DNA of 64,000 bases, taken from contig NZ_BSUM01000001.1 of NCBI RefSeq assembly GCF_030161595.1, positions 3,348,001 to 3,412,000 on the forward strand, in the 5' to 3' direction. The stretch comes from Litorihabitans aurantiacus (GTDB taxonomy: Bacteria; Actinomycetota; Actinomycetes; Actinomycetales; Beutenbergiaceae). The translations under genes were made by a program, and so were the position numbers. The notes beneath the pieces are model-generated. The model was given only the letters and a program-made list of their open reading frames with translations. It did not search any database and was not told where the DNA came from. Shown here in pieces: positions 17,797 through 26,294 of the stretch. Every line of letters starts with the position of its first letter. Positions within the stretch are counted from its first letter, which is position 1.

Positions 17797-18334
17797 CGGT
17801 GCTCGCCCCGCCGGTCACGGGAGGCAGCGTGGACCACGGGAACAGGATCCAGCGGTCGGTCTCCCGCCAGGTGTACGTGGGCGTCACGATCGAGGTCGGC
17901 TTCGTGTAGATGACGGCGCTGCGGGCCTCGCCCCCGTGCTGCGCGACCAGCGTGAGGACGAGGTCGAGGGTGCGCCCGGAGTCGGCCACGTCGTCGACCA
18001 CGAGGACCCGCTGGCCGGACAGCTCGGTGGGGTCCATCGCCGGCGGCAGCACCACGGGGTCGGGCAGGGTCTCGCCGACCCCGCTGTAGAACTCGACGTT
18101 CATCGTGCCCATCGCCTTGGTGTCCAGCGCGTAGGCGATGGCTCCCGCGGGGATGAGCCCGCCGCGCGCGATGGCGAGCACGACGTCGGGCACCCAGCCC
18201 GAGGTGACGACGGCGCGGGCGAGGTCCCGCACGGCGTGGCCGAAGGTGCCCCACTCGAGGACCTCGCGGTCGGGGTGGTCGGCGGGGGTGGGGAAACGCT
18301 CGGCGCGCGCGGCGCCCGGCTCGGCCTCGGTCAT
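17789..18334 (-). CDS. Phosphoribosyltransferase
   Basis: 181-aa type I phosphoribosyltransferase. The PRPP-binding loop VLVVDDVADSGRTL is at about residues 110-123, preceded by the PPi-loop region VLAIARGGLIPAGAIAYAL. Such enzymes join a base to PRPP, most often a purine; the hood is too short to name the base. ATG 18334. It overlaps the downstream P-loop kinase by 8 bp. Family assignment is secure, substrate is not. Confidence 0.88.
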   Translation of the reverse strand: MTEAEPGAARAERFPTPADHPDREVLEWGTFGHAVRDLARAVVTSGWVPDVVLAIARGGLIPAGAIAYALDTKAMGTMNVEFYSGVGETLPDPVVLPPAMDPTELSGQRVLVVDDVADSGRTLDLVLTLVAQHGGEARSAVIYTKPTSIVTPTYTWRETDRWILFPWSTLPPVTGGASTDA

Positions 18335-18344
18335 GGCGACGACG

Positions 18345-18980
18345 CTACCGGGCGCCCGCTCCAGTGACCTCCAGCCCCCGCCTCCTCACATTCCGACTCG
18401 ACGGGCAGGTGGCGGGGTGGTCGTCCACCACGCCGATCGCCTGCATCGCGGCGTAGGCCGTCGTCGGTCCGACGAAGCGGAAACCGAGCGCCTTGAGGTC
18501 CTTCGCGAGCGCGGCCGAGGCGGGGGTCGATCCCGGGACGTCGGCGGCCGTGGCCGGCACGGGGTGGTGCTCGGGTCGGTAGCGCTCGAAGGTGTCGCGC
18601 AGCCGCTCGCCGCGTTCGTGCATCGCGACGACGGCGCGCGCCCCCGCGATCGTCGCGGTGATCTTCGCGCGGTTGCGCACGATCCCGGCGTCCGCCATCA
18701 GGCGCTCGACGTCCGCGTCGTCGTAGGCGGCCACGACCGCCGGGTCGAAGTCCGCGAACGCGGCGCGGAACGCGTCGCGCTTGCGCAGCACCGTGATCCA
18801 GGAGAGACCGGACTGGAACGCCTCGAGCGCCAGGCGTTCGAGGAGCTCGCGCTCGTCGGGCCCGTCGGTGAACGCGACGCCCCACTCGTCGTCGTGGTAC
18901 GCCTCGTACAGGGGGTCGCCGTCGCCGAAGCAGCGCGTGGCCGCGGTGACGGCCGGATCGGCGTCGGGGATCTCTGTCAT
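18345..18980 (-). CDS. tag: DNA-3-methyladenine glycosylase I
   Basis: 211-aa Tag-family glycosylase that excises 3-methyladenine from DNA. The start CFGDGDPLYEAYHDDEWG contains the zinc-ligand Cys and His; EAFQSGLSWITVLRKRDAF and GIVRNRAKITATIAGARA are signature segments; the late zinc ligands are in DDHPATC. The C-terminal tail after this is Arg-rich. ATG 18980. It is transcribed towards the phosphoribosyltransferase, 10 bp before it, so the three minus-strand genes may form one operon. Confidence 0.94.
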   Translation of the reverse strand: MTEIPDADPAVTAATRCFGDGDPLYEAYHDDEWGVAFTDGPDERELLERLALEAFQSGLSWITVLRKRDAFRAAFADFDPAVVAAYDDADVERLMADAGIVRNRAKITATIAGARAVVAMHERGERLRDTFERYRPEHHPVPATAADVPGSTPASAALAKDLKALGFRFVGPTTAYAAMQAIGVVDDHPATCPSSRNVRRRGLEVTGAGAR

Positions 18981-19125
18981 GCCGCGACGCTACCGCCGCC
19001 CTCCGACGCGCGACCGGCCGGCATCGCTCACCGTGGAGCGGACCTCCGCGCGCCGGCGCTGGGGGACAGCCGCGTCTCCGCAGCCCCGTCCCCGCCGGTC
19101 AGGGCCCCGCCCCTAGGCTGCCGCC

Positions 19126-19791
19126 ATGACCACCCCGCCGGGCCCGCCACCCTCGCCGACCCCGCCGCTGTCACTGTCCCCGTCGCACACCCCGATCGGT
19201 GCGACCCCGATCCTGCTGACCGGCGACCTCGTCACCCTGCGTCCGCTGCAGCGCACGGACCGTGACGCCCTCGCGGCGGCGGTCGACGACGGCGGGATCT
19301 GGCGCCTGGAGTACACGCGCGTGCCCTCACCGGCCGGGATGGCGCAGGAGATCGAGCGGCGCCTCGCGCTCGCCGAGCGCGGCACGATGGTGCCGTTCAC
19401 CACGGTGCGCCGGGGCCGCGACGGCGGCCCGGACGAGGTCATCGGCATGACGACCTACTGCAACATCGACCAGGCCTCGCCCCGCCTGGAGATCGGCTTC
19501 ACCTGGAACGCGGCCTCGGCGCAGCGCACCGGGACGAACACCGAGAGCAAGCTCCTGCTCCTGGGGCACGCGTTCGAGGTGCTGGGGTGCATCGCCGTCG
19601 AGCTGCGCACCGACGCCCGCAACACGATCTCGCAGCGCGCGATCGAGCGGATCGGGGCGCACCGCGACGGCGTGCTGCGCCGCCACACCGTCATGCCCGA
19701 CGGCTACGTGCGCGACACGGTCGTGTACTCGATCACCGCCCCGGAGTGGCCAGGCGTGCGCTCACACCTGCGCGGCCTGCTCGCGCGCTGA
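19126..19791 (+). CDS. GNAT N-acetyltransferase, RimJ/RimL type
   Basis: 221-aa acetyltransferase of the RimJ/RimL-like (acetyltransf_3) group. After a Pro-rich 30-residue N-terminus come LTGDLVTLRPLQRTDRDALAAAV, EVIGMTTYCNIDQASPRLEIGFTW and the late ELRTDARNTISQRAIERIGAHRDGVLR, which is highly typical (RTD..N..S..A.E..GA). The substrate may be a protein N-terminus or a small amine; unknown. It converges on the VOC gene, 15 bp apart. Confidence 0.88.
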   Translation: MTTPPGPPPSPTPPLSLSPSHTPIGATPILLTGDLVTLRPLQRTDRDALAAAVDDGGIWRLEYTRVPSPAGMAQEIERRLALAERGTMVPFTTVRRGRDGGPDEVIGMTTYCNIDQASPRLEIGFTWNAASAQRTGTNTESKLLLLGHAFEVLGCIAVELRTDARNTISQRAIERIGAHRDGVLRRHTVMPDGYVRDTVVYSITAPEWPGVRSHLRGLLAR

Positions 19792-19806
19792 CCGGTCAAC
19801 GATCGG

Positions 19807-20205
19807 TTACTGGTCGCGTGAGGACAGCACGCAGAACTCGTTGCCGTCGGGATCGGCCAGCACGGTCCACGTCACCTCGGGGCCCTGCCCGACGTCGACC
19901 CGGCTCGCCCCGAGGTCCACGAGGCGCGCGATCTCGGCGTCGCGGTCGTCGCTCGTGTGCGGCGCGAGGTCCATGTGGAGCCGGTTCTTCGTCTCCTTCT
20001 CGTGGTCGACGAGCACGAAGACCAGACCGGGCGGCTGCCGGTGGAACGGCAGCTGCGACGACAGCTCCTGGGCCCACCGCGGGATGATGACGACCTCGTC
20101 GTCGGCCGCGTAGACCTCCTGCCAGTCGAGCGCCTCCGCCCACCACGCCGCGAGCTCGCGCGGACGAGTCGTCTCGATCACGTTCGTGTACCAGCGCAGT
20201 GCCAT
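19807..20205 (-). CDS. VOC family protein (glyoxalase/bleomycin-resistance fold)
   Basis: 132-aa vicinal-oxygen-chelate fold protein. It starts MALRWYTNVIETTRPRELAAWWAEAL and ends with WTVLADPDGNEFCVL, where the metal-site Glu of the DPDGNEF motif is present; NRLHMDLAP supplies a candidate His. The subgroup is the large actinobacterial VOC family of unassigned function. ATG 20205, divergent from the glycosyltransferase. Confidence 0.9.
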   Translation of the reverse strand: MALRWYTNVIETTRPRELAAWWAEALDWQEVYAADDEVVIIPRWAQELSSQLPFHRQPPGLVFVLVDHEKETKNRLHMDLAPHTSDDRDAEIARLVDLGASRVDVGQGPEVTWTVLADPDGNEFCVLSSRDQ

Positions 20206-20291
20206 CGGTCACTCCTTCGCCGTCGACCGCCGCGATCCCGGGCGGGACCTGGCACGGACCCTACGCCGCACCTCCGACGACGGGGCAGAAT

Positions 20292-21491
20292 GTGGGGGTG
20301 TCCTCGCCCCTGAGAGTAGGAATCGTGTGCCTCCACACGGATCCCTACGCACCTCCTGGCAGCGGCGACGTCGGTGGGATGAACGTCGTCGTGCGGCACA
20401 CCTGCGACGCGCTGGCGCGAGCCGGTCACGACGTCGAGGTCGTCACGCGCTGGAGCGATCCGGCCTCGGCCCGCGAGGAGACGATCGACGGCGTCGCGAT
20501 CCGCCGCCTCGCCGTCGGGCCCGCGCGGTCGCTGCCCAAGGGCGAGCACGAGGGCCTCATGGTCGACTTCGGCCGCGCGCTGGGCGAGCTCGAGCCCCGC
20601 GATCTGCTGCACTCCCACCACTGGTTCTCCGGCATGGCCGCCCTCCCGGTCGCGCGGGCGTGGGGCGTGCCGCACGTGCAGTCCTTCCACAGCATCGCGG
20701 CACCCGAGCGCACCGCGCTGTCCGAGGGCGAGCGCCCCGAGTCGCCCGGGCGGCTCGACGGCGAGGCGTACCTCGCCCAGCACAGCGACGCCGTGCTGGC
20801 CGTCTCCCGGGCCGAGGCGCTGACGGCGCTGGAGCGCCTCGGGGCGCCGCCGCAGCGGCTCACCGTCGTCTACCCCGGCGTCGACCCCGTCCTCTTCCAC
20901 CCCGCCGACACCCGTCCCGCCGGCCGCCCGAGCGTCCTGATCGCCGCGCGGCTGGAGCCGCTCAAGGGCGTCGACCTCGCGATCCGGGCCCTCGCCCTGA
21001 TCCCGCCGGCCGCCCGCCCGGTGCTGCGGGTCGCGGGTGGTGCGACGGCGGACCCCGGGTTCGGCCGCTCGCTGCTCGCACTCGCGGACGAGCTCGGAGC
21101 TGCGGGCGACGTCGAGCTCCTCGGCCCGCAGTCGCGCACGGCTCTCGCGGGACTCATGCGGGCGGCCACGCTGGTGCTGGTGCCCTCGCACTCGGAGACC
21201 TACGGCCTCGTGGCGCTCGAGGCCGCGGCGAGCGGGGTTCCCGTCGTCGCGAGCGCGACCGGCGGCCTGGTCGAGGCGGTGCGCGACGGCGAGACCGGGC
21301 TCCTCGTGCCCGGCCGCGAGCCCGCCGACTGGGCCGCGGCCATCGGCCGCGTCACGGGTGACCCGGCGCTCGCCGCCCACCTCGGTGCGGCCGGCCGCAG
21401 CATGGCGCAGAACCGCGGCTGGGACGCGGTGGGCGACGTCGTCGCCCACGCCTACGCGGCGATGCTGCCCAGCGCGACCGTCGTCGGCTGA
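20292..21491 (+). CDS. GT4 glycosyltransferase, MshA-like
   Basis: About 399-aa GT-B glycosyltransferase closely resembling MshA, which makes N-acetylglucosaminyl-inositol phosphate in mycothiol synthesis. Shared features are LRVGIVCLHTDPYAPPGSGD, then VGGMNVVVRHTCDALARAG, LLHSHHWFSG, VVYPGVDPVLFHPAD, the EX7E-type motif SHSETYGLVALEAAASG and the nucleotide-sugar Lys in RLEPLKGVD. It is slightly shorter than characterised MshA proteins. The start is GTG at 20292 or 20298. Another GT4 enzyme with inositol-like acceptor cannot be excluded, so no symbol is given. Confidence 0.8.
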   Translation: MGVSSPLRVGIVCLHTDPYAPPGSGDVGGMNVVVRHTCDALARAGHDVEVVTRWSDPASAREETIDGVAIRRLAVGPARSLPKGEHEGLMVDFGRALGELEPRDLLHSHHWFSGMAALPVARAWGVPHVQSFHSIAAPERTALSEGERPESPGRLDGEAYLAQHSDAVLAVSRAEALTALERLGAPPQRLTVVYPGVDPVLFHPADTRPAGRPSVLIAARLEPLKGVDLAIRALALIPPAARPVLRVAGGATADPGFGRSLLALADELGAAGDVELLGPQSRTALAGLMRAATLVLVPSHSETYGLVALEAAASGVPVVASATGGLVEAVRDGETGLLVPGREPADWAAAIGRVTGDPALAAHLGAAGRSMAQNRGWDAVGDVVAHAYAAMLPSATVVG

Positions 21492-21504
21492 CGCGGGTCT
21501 CGAT

Positions 21505-21657
21505 CCCTCGCTGACGACGGCGACACCCTCGCTCATGACGGCGAAGGTCGGCTCCTGCGCCGATCCGACCATCCGGATCGGCGAGATCGCGCGGGACCTG
21601 AGCGTCCACCTGTCGGACCGCCGTCGTGAGCGAGGGCGTTGCCGTCGTGGGCGAGCC
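21505..21657. repeat. Imperfect 39-nt inverted repeat with 21-bp units and inner hairpin
   Basis: Left arm 21505-21543 and right arm 21619-21657 match as inverted repeats at 32 of 39 positions. Each arm holds two units of a 21-bp repeat with the core GCGAGGG...GCCGTCGT. Between them is a perfect 9-bp hairpin (21558-21566 with 21575-21583). It lies between the convergent glycosyltransferase and NUDIX genes; the same units form the arrays at 56.9-57.3 kb. Confidence 0.8.
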
Positions 21658-21668
21658 CGCGGAAGGCT

Positions 21669-22076
21669 TCAGCCGTGGAGCACCGCTCGCAGCAGCTCGG
21701 CCACGCTCGGGTGCGCGAGGTCCAGCCCCTGCCACTGGCCGGGCCCCACCCAGCGCAGGTCGTCGTGCTCGTCGGGGGCGAGGTTCGCCGGCTGTCCCGA
21801 CCACGAACGCACGACCCACATCCGCAGGTCCATCTCCTCGGGCCCACTCGCGTCGACGACGTGGAGATCGGCGTCCCCGGCGACGTCGGCGATCACCCCG
21901 ACCTCCTCGCGCAGCTCGCGCACGAGCGCTCGCGCCGGCTCCTCGCCGGGCTCGACGTGGCCACCGGGGAGGTCCCAGCAGCCGGGGTAGAAGGTTCGTC
22001 CGGCGTCGCGGTGCAGGAGGAGGACGCCGCGCTCGTCGACGAGCGCACCGGCGACCACGCGGTGCACGACACTCAT
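21669..22076 (-). CDS. NUDIX hydrolase
   Basis: 135-aa NUDIX-domain pyrophosphohydrolase. The NUDIX box GGHVEPGEEPARALVRELREEVGV is intact at about residues 41-64 (listed here in two parts: GGHVEPGEEPARA and LVRELREEVGV). The N-terminus RVVAGALVDERGVLLLHR and WDLPGG are standard. Substrate (a nucleoside diphosphate linked to another moiety) unknown. ATG 22076 is preferred; GTG 22085 would add three residues. Confidence 0.9.
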   Translation of the reverse strand: MSVVHRVVAGALVDERGVLLLHRDAGRTFYPGCWDLPGGHVEPGEEPARALVRELREEVGVIADVAGDADLHVVDASGPEEMDLRMWVVRSWSGQPANLAPDEHDDLRWVGPGQWQGLDLAHPSVAELLRAVLHG

Positions 22077-22125
22077 GGGCACCACTCTGCCCGCCGGGGC
22101 GACCGACGCCCGTCGCGCGGCGACC

Positions 22126-22686
22126 TCAGGCGAAGTTGCGCTCGCGCCGGTCGCCCGCCAGGCCGCCGTCGACCAGCCGGCGCAGCAGCCGCTCGAGCGT
22201 GGCCCGCTCGTCGGGTCGCAGGACCTCCGCCCAGGACCGCTCGGCGTCGTTCGCGACGGCGTAGTCGCGCAGGAAGGAGAGGCGGCCGGCGTCGGTCAGG
22301 GTCAGGAGGACGACGCGGCGGTCGCGCCGCGACGGGCGGCGGTGCACGAGACCGCGCGCGGCGAGATCCTCGACCAGGGTGGAGGCCGCGGCCTTCGAGA
22401 AGCCGCCGTGCCGCACGAGGTCGCCCTGCTCGATCTCCCCGCGCACGTACATCAGCAGGAGCGCCACGAGCGTGCGCTGGGAGGCGGCGTCCGCCTCGCG
22501 CAGGCGTTCGTGCAGCTGGGCCGCGACGGCGCCGCTCGCCGCCCGGATCGTGAAGACGAGCTTCATCGCCTCCACGTCGAAGGACTCCTCGCGCTCGACG
22601 GCGAGCGCCGCCTCGTCGATGAGTCGCCACATGAGCGGACGGTCCGCGGCCACGCCGTCGAACTCGTCCAGAATCTCCGCCGCCAT
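22126..22686 (-). CDS. MarR family transcriptional regulator
   Basis: 186-aa winged-helix MarR-type regulator. The recognition part reads LLLMYVRGEIEQGDLVRHGG followed by FSKAAASTLVEDLAARGLV and the wing RRPSRRDRRVVLLTLTDAGR. A C-terminal helical region dimerises it in the family. ATG 22686 is chosen over an upstream start because the extra residues are Arg/Gly-rich and unlike the family. It probably regulates a nearby gene or itself; no operator was identified. Confidence 0.85.
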   Translation of the reverse strand: MAAEILDEFDGVAADRPLMWRLIDEAALAVEREESFDVEAMKLVFTIRAASGAVAAQLHERLREADAASQRTLVALLLMYVRGEIEQGDLVRHGGFSKAAASTLVEDLAARGLVHRRPSRRDRRVVLLTLTDAGRLSFLRDYAVANDAERSWAEVLRPDERATLERLLRRLVDGGLAGDRRERNFA

Positions 22687-22886
22687 GGTGCCCCCCGTGC
22701 CCCCCACCGCCGGACCGTCCGGGCGGAGACGGGGGCGGTGGCACTTCGGACGGCCCCGCACACGGGTGGTGCGATGTCGCCGTCCGAGGTCACCATAACC
22801 GAGCCGACGGCGGGGCAGAAGAGGTCGGGCGAGCGACGGTCACACCCGTTCGGACAGATGTCGGTGGCCGGACGTAGCGTCGGTGC

Positions 22887-23140
22887 ATGAGCGAACAGAC
22901 GAACGACGAGAGCACCCCCGAGACCCTCGGCTCCTCGGAGCCCGTGGCCAACCCGGCCCTCGAGAAGGACCCGAGCGACTGGACCACCGGTGATGAGCCG
23001 ATGACCGACGCGCAGCGCAGCTACCTCGACACCCTGGCCCGCGAGGCGGGGAGGAGATCTCCGCCGACCTCACCAAGGCCGAGGCGTCCGAGCACATCGA
23101 CCGGCTGCAGGGGAAGACCGGCCGCGGCCAGGACTCCTGA
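22887..23140 (+). CDS. DUF3072 family protein, frameshifted
   Basis: Small soluble protein (about 84 aa once corrected) of the DUF3072 family: WTTGDEPMTDAQRSYLDTLAREAG, then EEISADLTKAEASEHIDRLQ after correction (each part quoted separately: WTTGDEPMTDAQ and KAEASEHIDRLQ). The four-G run at 23048-23051 is one G short, which shifts the frame into an Arg/Pro-rich shadow. Adding one G reads through to TGA at 23138-23140. Function of the family is unknown. A perfect palindrome follows the stop. Confidence 0.8.
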
Positions 23141-23149
23141 CGGCGGCGA

Positions 23150-23177
23150 GCTCGCCGTCGTGATCACGACGGCGAGC
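23150..23177. terminator. 28-bp perfect palindrome terminator
   Basis: Positions 23150-23163 and 23164-23177 are exact inverted copies (14 bp) beginning GCTCGCCGTCG. It lies between the DUF3072 gene and the convergent quinone reductase gene and can terminate either way. Confidence 0.65.
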
Positions 23178-23248
23178 CCGGGTCGCGCGGTCGGCCGCCC
23201 TCCGGCGGGGGTCGTCGGCTTGCGGCCGGCTCGCGCCGGGGCGCGCGG

Positions 23249-24184
23249 TCAGGCGGGGTCGACGACCGTGATCACGACCTTGCCTCGCACGTGACCGGTC
23301 TCGACGGCGCGGTGCGCGTCAGCCGCCCGCTCGAGCGGGAAGGTCTCGGCGATCTCCACGCGCACGACGCCGTCGGCCACCAGCTGGGCGAGCTCGGCGA
23401 GCTGCGCCGCGTCGGGGCGCACCCAGACGTAGTGGCCGCCGTGCTCGGTGCGGGCCCGGGCGTCGGTGATCGAGGTGACCACGCCGTCGGGTGCCAGGAG
23501 CTCCGCGGCGGTCTCGACGCCCTGCCCGCCGACGTAGTCGAGGATCACGTCGAAGCCGCCGGGTGCGGCGTCCCGCGCGGCCGCCACCAGGCCGTCGCCG
23601 TACTCGATCGGCTCCGCACCGAGCGACCGGACGAAGTCGTGGTTGCGGGGCGAGGCGGTGCCCACGACACGGGCGCCCGCGTGCACCGCGAGCTGGACCG
23701 CGATCGATCCGACGCCGCCCGCCGCCGCGTGCACGAGCACCGTCTGCCCCGCCCGGACACCCGAGCGGCGCACCGACTGCAGCGCCGTCAGCCCGGCGAG
23801 CGGCAGCGCGGCGGCCTGCTCGAAGGACAGCCCCGCCGGCTTGTGCGTCGCCGTGCGCACCGGCACCGCCGCGAACTCCGCCAGCGTTCCGCCGACCAGC
23901 GAGTCCTGCCGGGCGTAGGCGAGGATCTCGTCACCGACCTGGAACTCCGGGGTGTCGAGCCCGACCTGCGTGACGACCCCCGCGACGTCCCAGCCCGGCA
24001 CGATCGGGAACGCGCCGTCGATGAGTCCGGCGAGGTAGCCCTCGCGGATCTTGAAGTCGACCGGGTTGACGCCGGAGGCGACCACCTTCACGACCATGGT
24101 GTCGGGGCCGATGTGCGGCTCCTCGACGTCGGTGAGGGTGAGGACGTCGGCGCCGCCGAACTCGGTGTAGGTGATGGCCTTCAT
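23249..24184 (-). CDS. NADP-dependent zinc-type alcohol dehydrogenase-like / quinone oxidoreductase
   Basis: 311-aa medium-chain dehydrogenase/reductase of the quinone oxidoreductase group. It opens MKAITYTEFGGADVL and has SGVNPVDFKIREG, VPGWDVAGVV, LPLAGLTALQ and the Rossmann loop VLVHAAAGGVGSIAVQLA. No structural-zinc Cys cluster is seen, as in QOR-type enzymes, so the reaction is probably NADPH-dependent reduction of a quinone or enone. ATG 24184. It is divergent from the PAP2 gene, with only 55 bp between starts. Confidence 0.9.
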   Translation of the reverse strand: MKAITYTEFGGADVLTLTDVEEPHIGPDTMVVKVVASGVNPVDFKIREGYLAGLIDGAFPIVPGWDVAGVVTQVGLDTPEFQVGDEILAYARQDSLVGGTLAEFAAVPVRTATHKPAGLSFEQAAALPLAGLTALQSVRRSGVRAGQTVLVHAAAGGVGSIAVQLAVHAGARVVGTASPRNHDFVRSLGAEPIEYGDGLVAAARDAAPGGFDVILDYVGGQGVETAAELLAPDGVVTSITDARARTEHGGHYVWVRPDAAQLAELAQLVADGVVRVEIAETFPLERAADAHRAVETGHVRGKVVITVVDPA

Positions 24185-24239
24185 GGGGAGGGGAACACGG
24201 ATCGGACACCGCCGCATTCCCGCGGATAGCGTGGATCGG

Positions 24240-24974
24240 ATGGTCGACGACGAGGTGCCCCGCCGTGTTTCCGCGATCCGGACCGGTTCCGCCGTGGTGT
24301 CGGACGGGCGCGCCCACGGGCGCGCCCACGGGCGCGTCGGCCTCGTCGTCACCGGCGCTGCGAGCCTGGTGGTCGCGACGGCGATCGGCCTCGTCGTGAT
24401 GGTCGGTCTCGGCGGGGAGAACGTCGTCGACGAGGCGTGGCTCACCCTGATGGCGGGGATGCGCGAGCACGCCGCGTGGTTCATGCCGATCGCGCTCGCC
24501 CTCAACCGGATCGGCGGCGGCTGGACCGCGGCCGTCGTCGTCCCACCGCTGGTGATCGCGGTGCTGCTGCTGCGCCGCCGGCACTGGGGCGCGCTGCTGT
24601 TCGCCGTCGCGACGATCCTCGGTGCCCTGCTCGTACAGGTGGCCAAGCACGCGTTCGCGCGCGAGCGGCCGCCGGACATGATCGTCACGAGCGACGCCGG
24701 CTCGTTCCCCTCCGGGCACGTCGCCAACGCGACCGTGATGGCCCTCGTGCTGGCGCTGCTGCTCGCGCGCTGGTGGGCCTGGGTGCTCGCGTCGCTCTAC
24801 GTGCTGACGATGCTGCTCTCGCGCACCTACCTCGACGTGCACTGGCTCAGCGACACGATCGGCGGTGCGGCGCTCGCCGTCGGCGTCGTGCTCCTGCTCG
24901 CCGCGACGGGTCTGCACCACCGCGACGACGTCGCCGCGAAACGCCCCGGTGACGCCGACGCCGAGCGGACCTAG
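24240..24974 (+). CDS. PAP2 family membrane phosphatase
   Basis: 244-aa integral membrane phosphatase of the PAP2 superfamily, acting on lipid phosphates such as undecaprenyl pyrophosphate or phosphatidate. All three catalytic motifs are present: KHAFARERPP near residue 138, FPSGHVANAT near 157 and SRTYLDVHWLSD near 197. About six hydrophobic segments are visible. The cytosolic N-terminus contains a short repeat, RAHGRAHGR, caused by a 12-bp tandem repeat in the DNA at about 24310-24340. ATG 24240 is preferred. Confidence 0.9.
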   Translation: MVDDEVPRRVSAIRTGSAVVSDGRAHGRAHGRVGLVVTGAASLVVATAIGLVVMVGLGGENVVDEAWLTLMAGMREHAAWFMPIALALNRIGGGWTAAVVVPPLVIAVLLLRRRHWGALLFAVATILGALLVQVAKHAFARERPPDMIVTSDAGSFPSGHVANATVMALVLALLLARWWAWVLASLYVLTMLLSRTYLDVHWLSDTIGGAALAVGVVLLLAATGLHHRDDVAAKRPGDADAERT

Positions 24975-24983
24975 GGTCGAACG

Positions 24984-25400
24984 ATGGAGCCGATCGCGGA
25001 CGACGCGGAGTGGCAGCGGCTGGCGCGCGCGAGGTTCGTCTCGGTCGGCACGGTGCGACGCAGCGGGGAGGTCGTGCGCACCCCGGTGTGGATCGCCCCG
25101 CTCGGTGACCGGCTCGTGCTGACCAGCGAGGTCGCCACCGGGAAGATCAAGCGGCTGCGGCACACCGATCGCGTCGTGCTGCGGGTGTGCGACCGGTTCG
25201 GCAAGATCGATCCCGGTGATCCCGAGCTCGAGGGAACGGGCGCGCTCGTGGCCGACGAGGCGACCAGCGCGGCCGCCACGCGCGCGCTGCGCGCCAAGTA
25301 CGGCCCCCAGTTCACGGTGGTGCTGGCGTTCGAGCGCCTGGTGCGCCGGCTGCAGCGCCGCCGCTCCGACCGCGTGATCGTCACGATCGACCGGCGCTGA
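24984..25400 (+). CDS. PPOX class F420-dependent oxidoreductase-like protein
   Basis: 138-aa split-barrel flavin/deazaflavin-binding protein of the PPOX (pyridoxamine 5'-phosphate oxidase-like) class. Characteristic segments are ARFVSVGTVRRSGEVVRTPVW, LVLTSEVATGKIKRLRHTDRV and LRVCDRFGKIDPG. Members reduce assorted substrates with F420; substrate unknown here. ATG 24984 lies 9 bp after the PAP2 stop, so it is likely cotranscribed with it. A 21-bp stem hairpin follows. Confidence 0.85.
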   Translation: MEPIADDAEWQRLARARFVSVGTVRRSGEVVRTPVWIAPLGDRLVLTSEVATGKIKRLRHTDRVVLRVCDRFGKIDPGDPELEGTGALVADEATSAAATRALRAKYGPQFTVVLAFERLVRRLQRRRSDRVIVTIDRR

Positions 25401-25405
25401 ACCCG

Positions 25406-25454
25406 CTCGTGGGGAAGATCCGGACGGCGGAGACGTCCGGATCTTCCCCACGAG
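25406..25454. repeat. 21-bp hairpin repeat (family shared with 50.95 kb)
   Basis: Perfect arms 25406-25426 and 25434-25454 with loop GCGGAGA. The stem sequence CTCGTGGGGAAGATCCGGAC recurs at 50953-51009 with A-T swapped to T-A in both arms. It lies between convergent genes and could terminate both. Confidence 0.85.
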
Positions 25455-25489
25455 GGCGACGGCGGCGGCGTCGCGCGGGTGCACCCCGC

Positions 25490-26293
25490 TCAGACGGCGG
25501 CGCGCACCAGCAGCACGGTCGCGGCGAGCAGCGCCGCACCACCCGTGAGCAGCTCGAACCTACGCTGGTCGATCGCACGCAGGAGGCGACGCCCCAGCCA
25601 GGCACCCACGAGAACCACGGGCAGCAGCACCAGCGTGAGCTGCAGTGTCGACGGCGGGAACAGGCCCAGCCCCGCCGAGAACGGCACCTTCGCCGCGTTC
25701 ACGAGCAGGAAGAACCACGCGTTGGTGCCGACGAACCGCGCCTTGTCCACGCGCGCCGCCAGCAGGTAGGCGGCCATCACGGGCCCCGCCGCGTTCGCGA
25801 CCATGGTGGCGAAGCCGGCCGCGGCGCCCGCGCCGATCGTCGCCGACAGGTGGGGCGACGCCGGGGTGGGCAGAGCGCCGTGGGCACCGCCCCCGCCGGC
25901 CACGGCGGGTCGCCGCCGCAGCCACAGCTGCACCCCCAGCGCGGCCAGGATGCACAGCGCGATCACGACGGTCAGGGTCCGGTCGTCGACGACGCCGATC
26001 AGCACGGCCCCGAGGACGATGCCGGGCAGGACGGCCGGCAGCAGCCGCCGCAGCATCGCCAGGTCGACGTGGCGTCGGTAGAGCGTCACGGCGACGAGGT
26101 CACCGATCAGCAGGAGGAGCAGGACGGCGGCGGTCGACTCGCGCGTCGGGATGAACAGCGCGAAGCCCGCCACCGACAGCGCCGCCATCCCGCCGATCGA
26201 GGCCTTCGCGATCCCGATGAGGAGCGCGGAAAGTCCGAGGATCAGCCAACCGACGGCGGGCACCTCGAGCGCGACCAGCGCCGAGAACGACAC
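25490..26293 (-). CDS. TSUP family (TauE/SafE) membrane transporter
   Basis: 267-aa integral membrane protein of the sulfite exporter TauE/SafE family. Eight or so hydrophobic segments are visible and the two halves carry the family's repeated segments: LLIGIAKASIGGMAALS in the first and GFATMVANAAGPVMAAYLLA in the second. Members move sulfite, sulfoacetate or related organosulfur anions; substrate unknown. GTG start at 26293, directly after the upstream gene's stop at 26295. Confidence 0.88.
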   Translation of the reverse strand: MSFSALVALEVPAVGWLILGLSALLIGIAKASIGGMAALSVAGFALFIPTRESTAAVLLLLLIGDLVAVTLYRRHVDLAMLRRLLPAVLPGIVLGAVLIGVVDDRTLTVVIALCILAALGVQLWLRRRPAVAGGGGAHGALPTPASPHLSATIGAGAAAGFATMVANAAGPVMAAYLLAARVDKARFVGTNAWFFLLVNAAKVPFSAGLGLFPPSTLQLTLVLLPVVLVGAWLGRRLLRAIDQRRFELLTGGAALLAATVLLVRAAV

Positions 26294-26294
26294 C

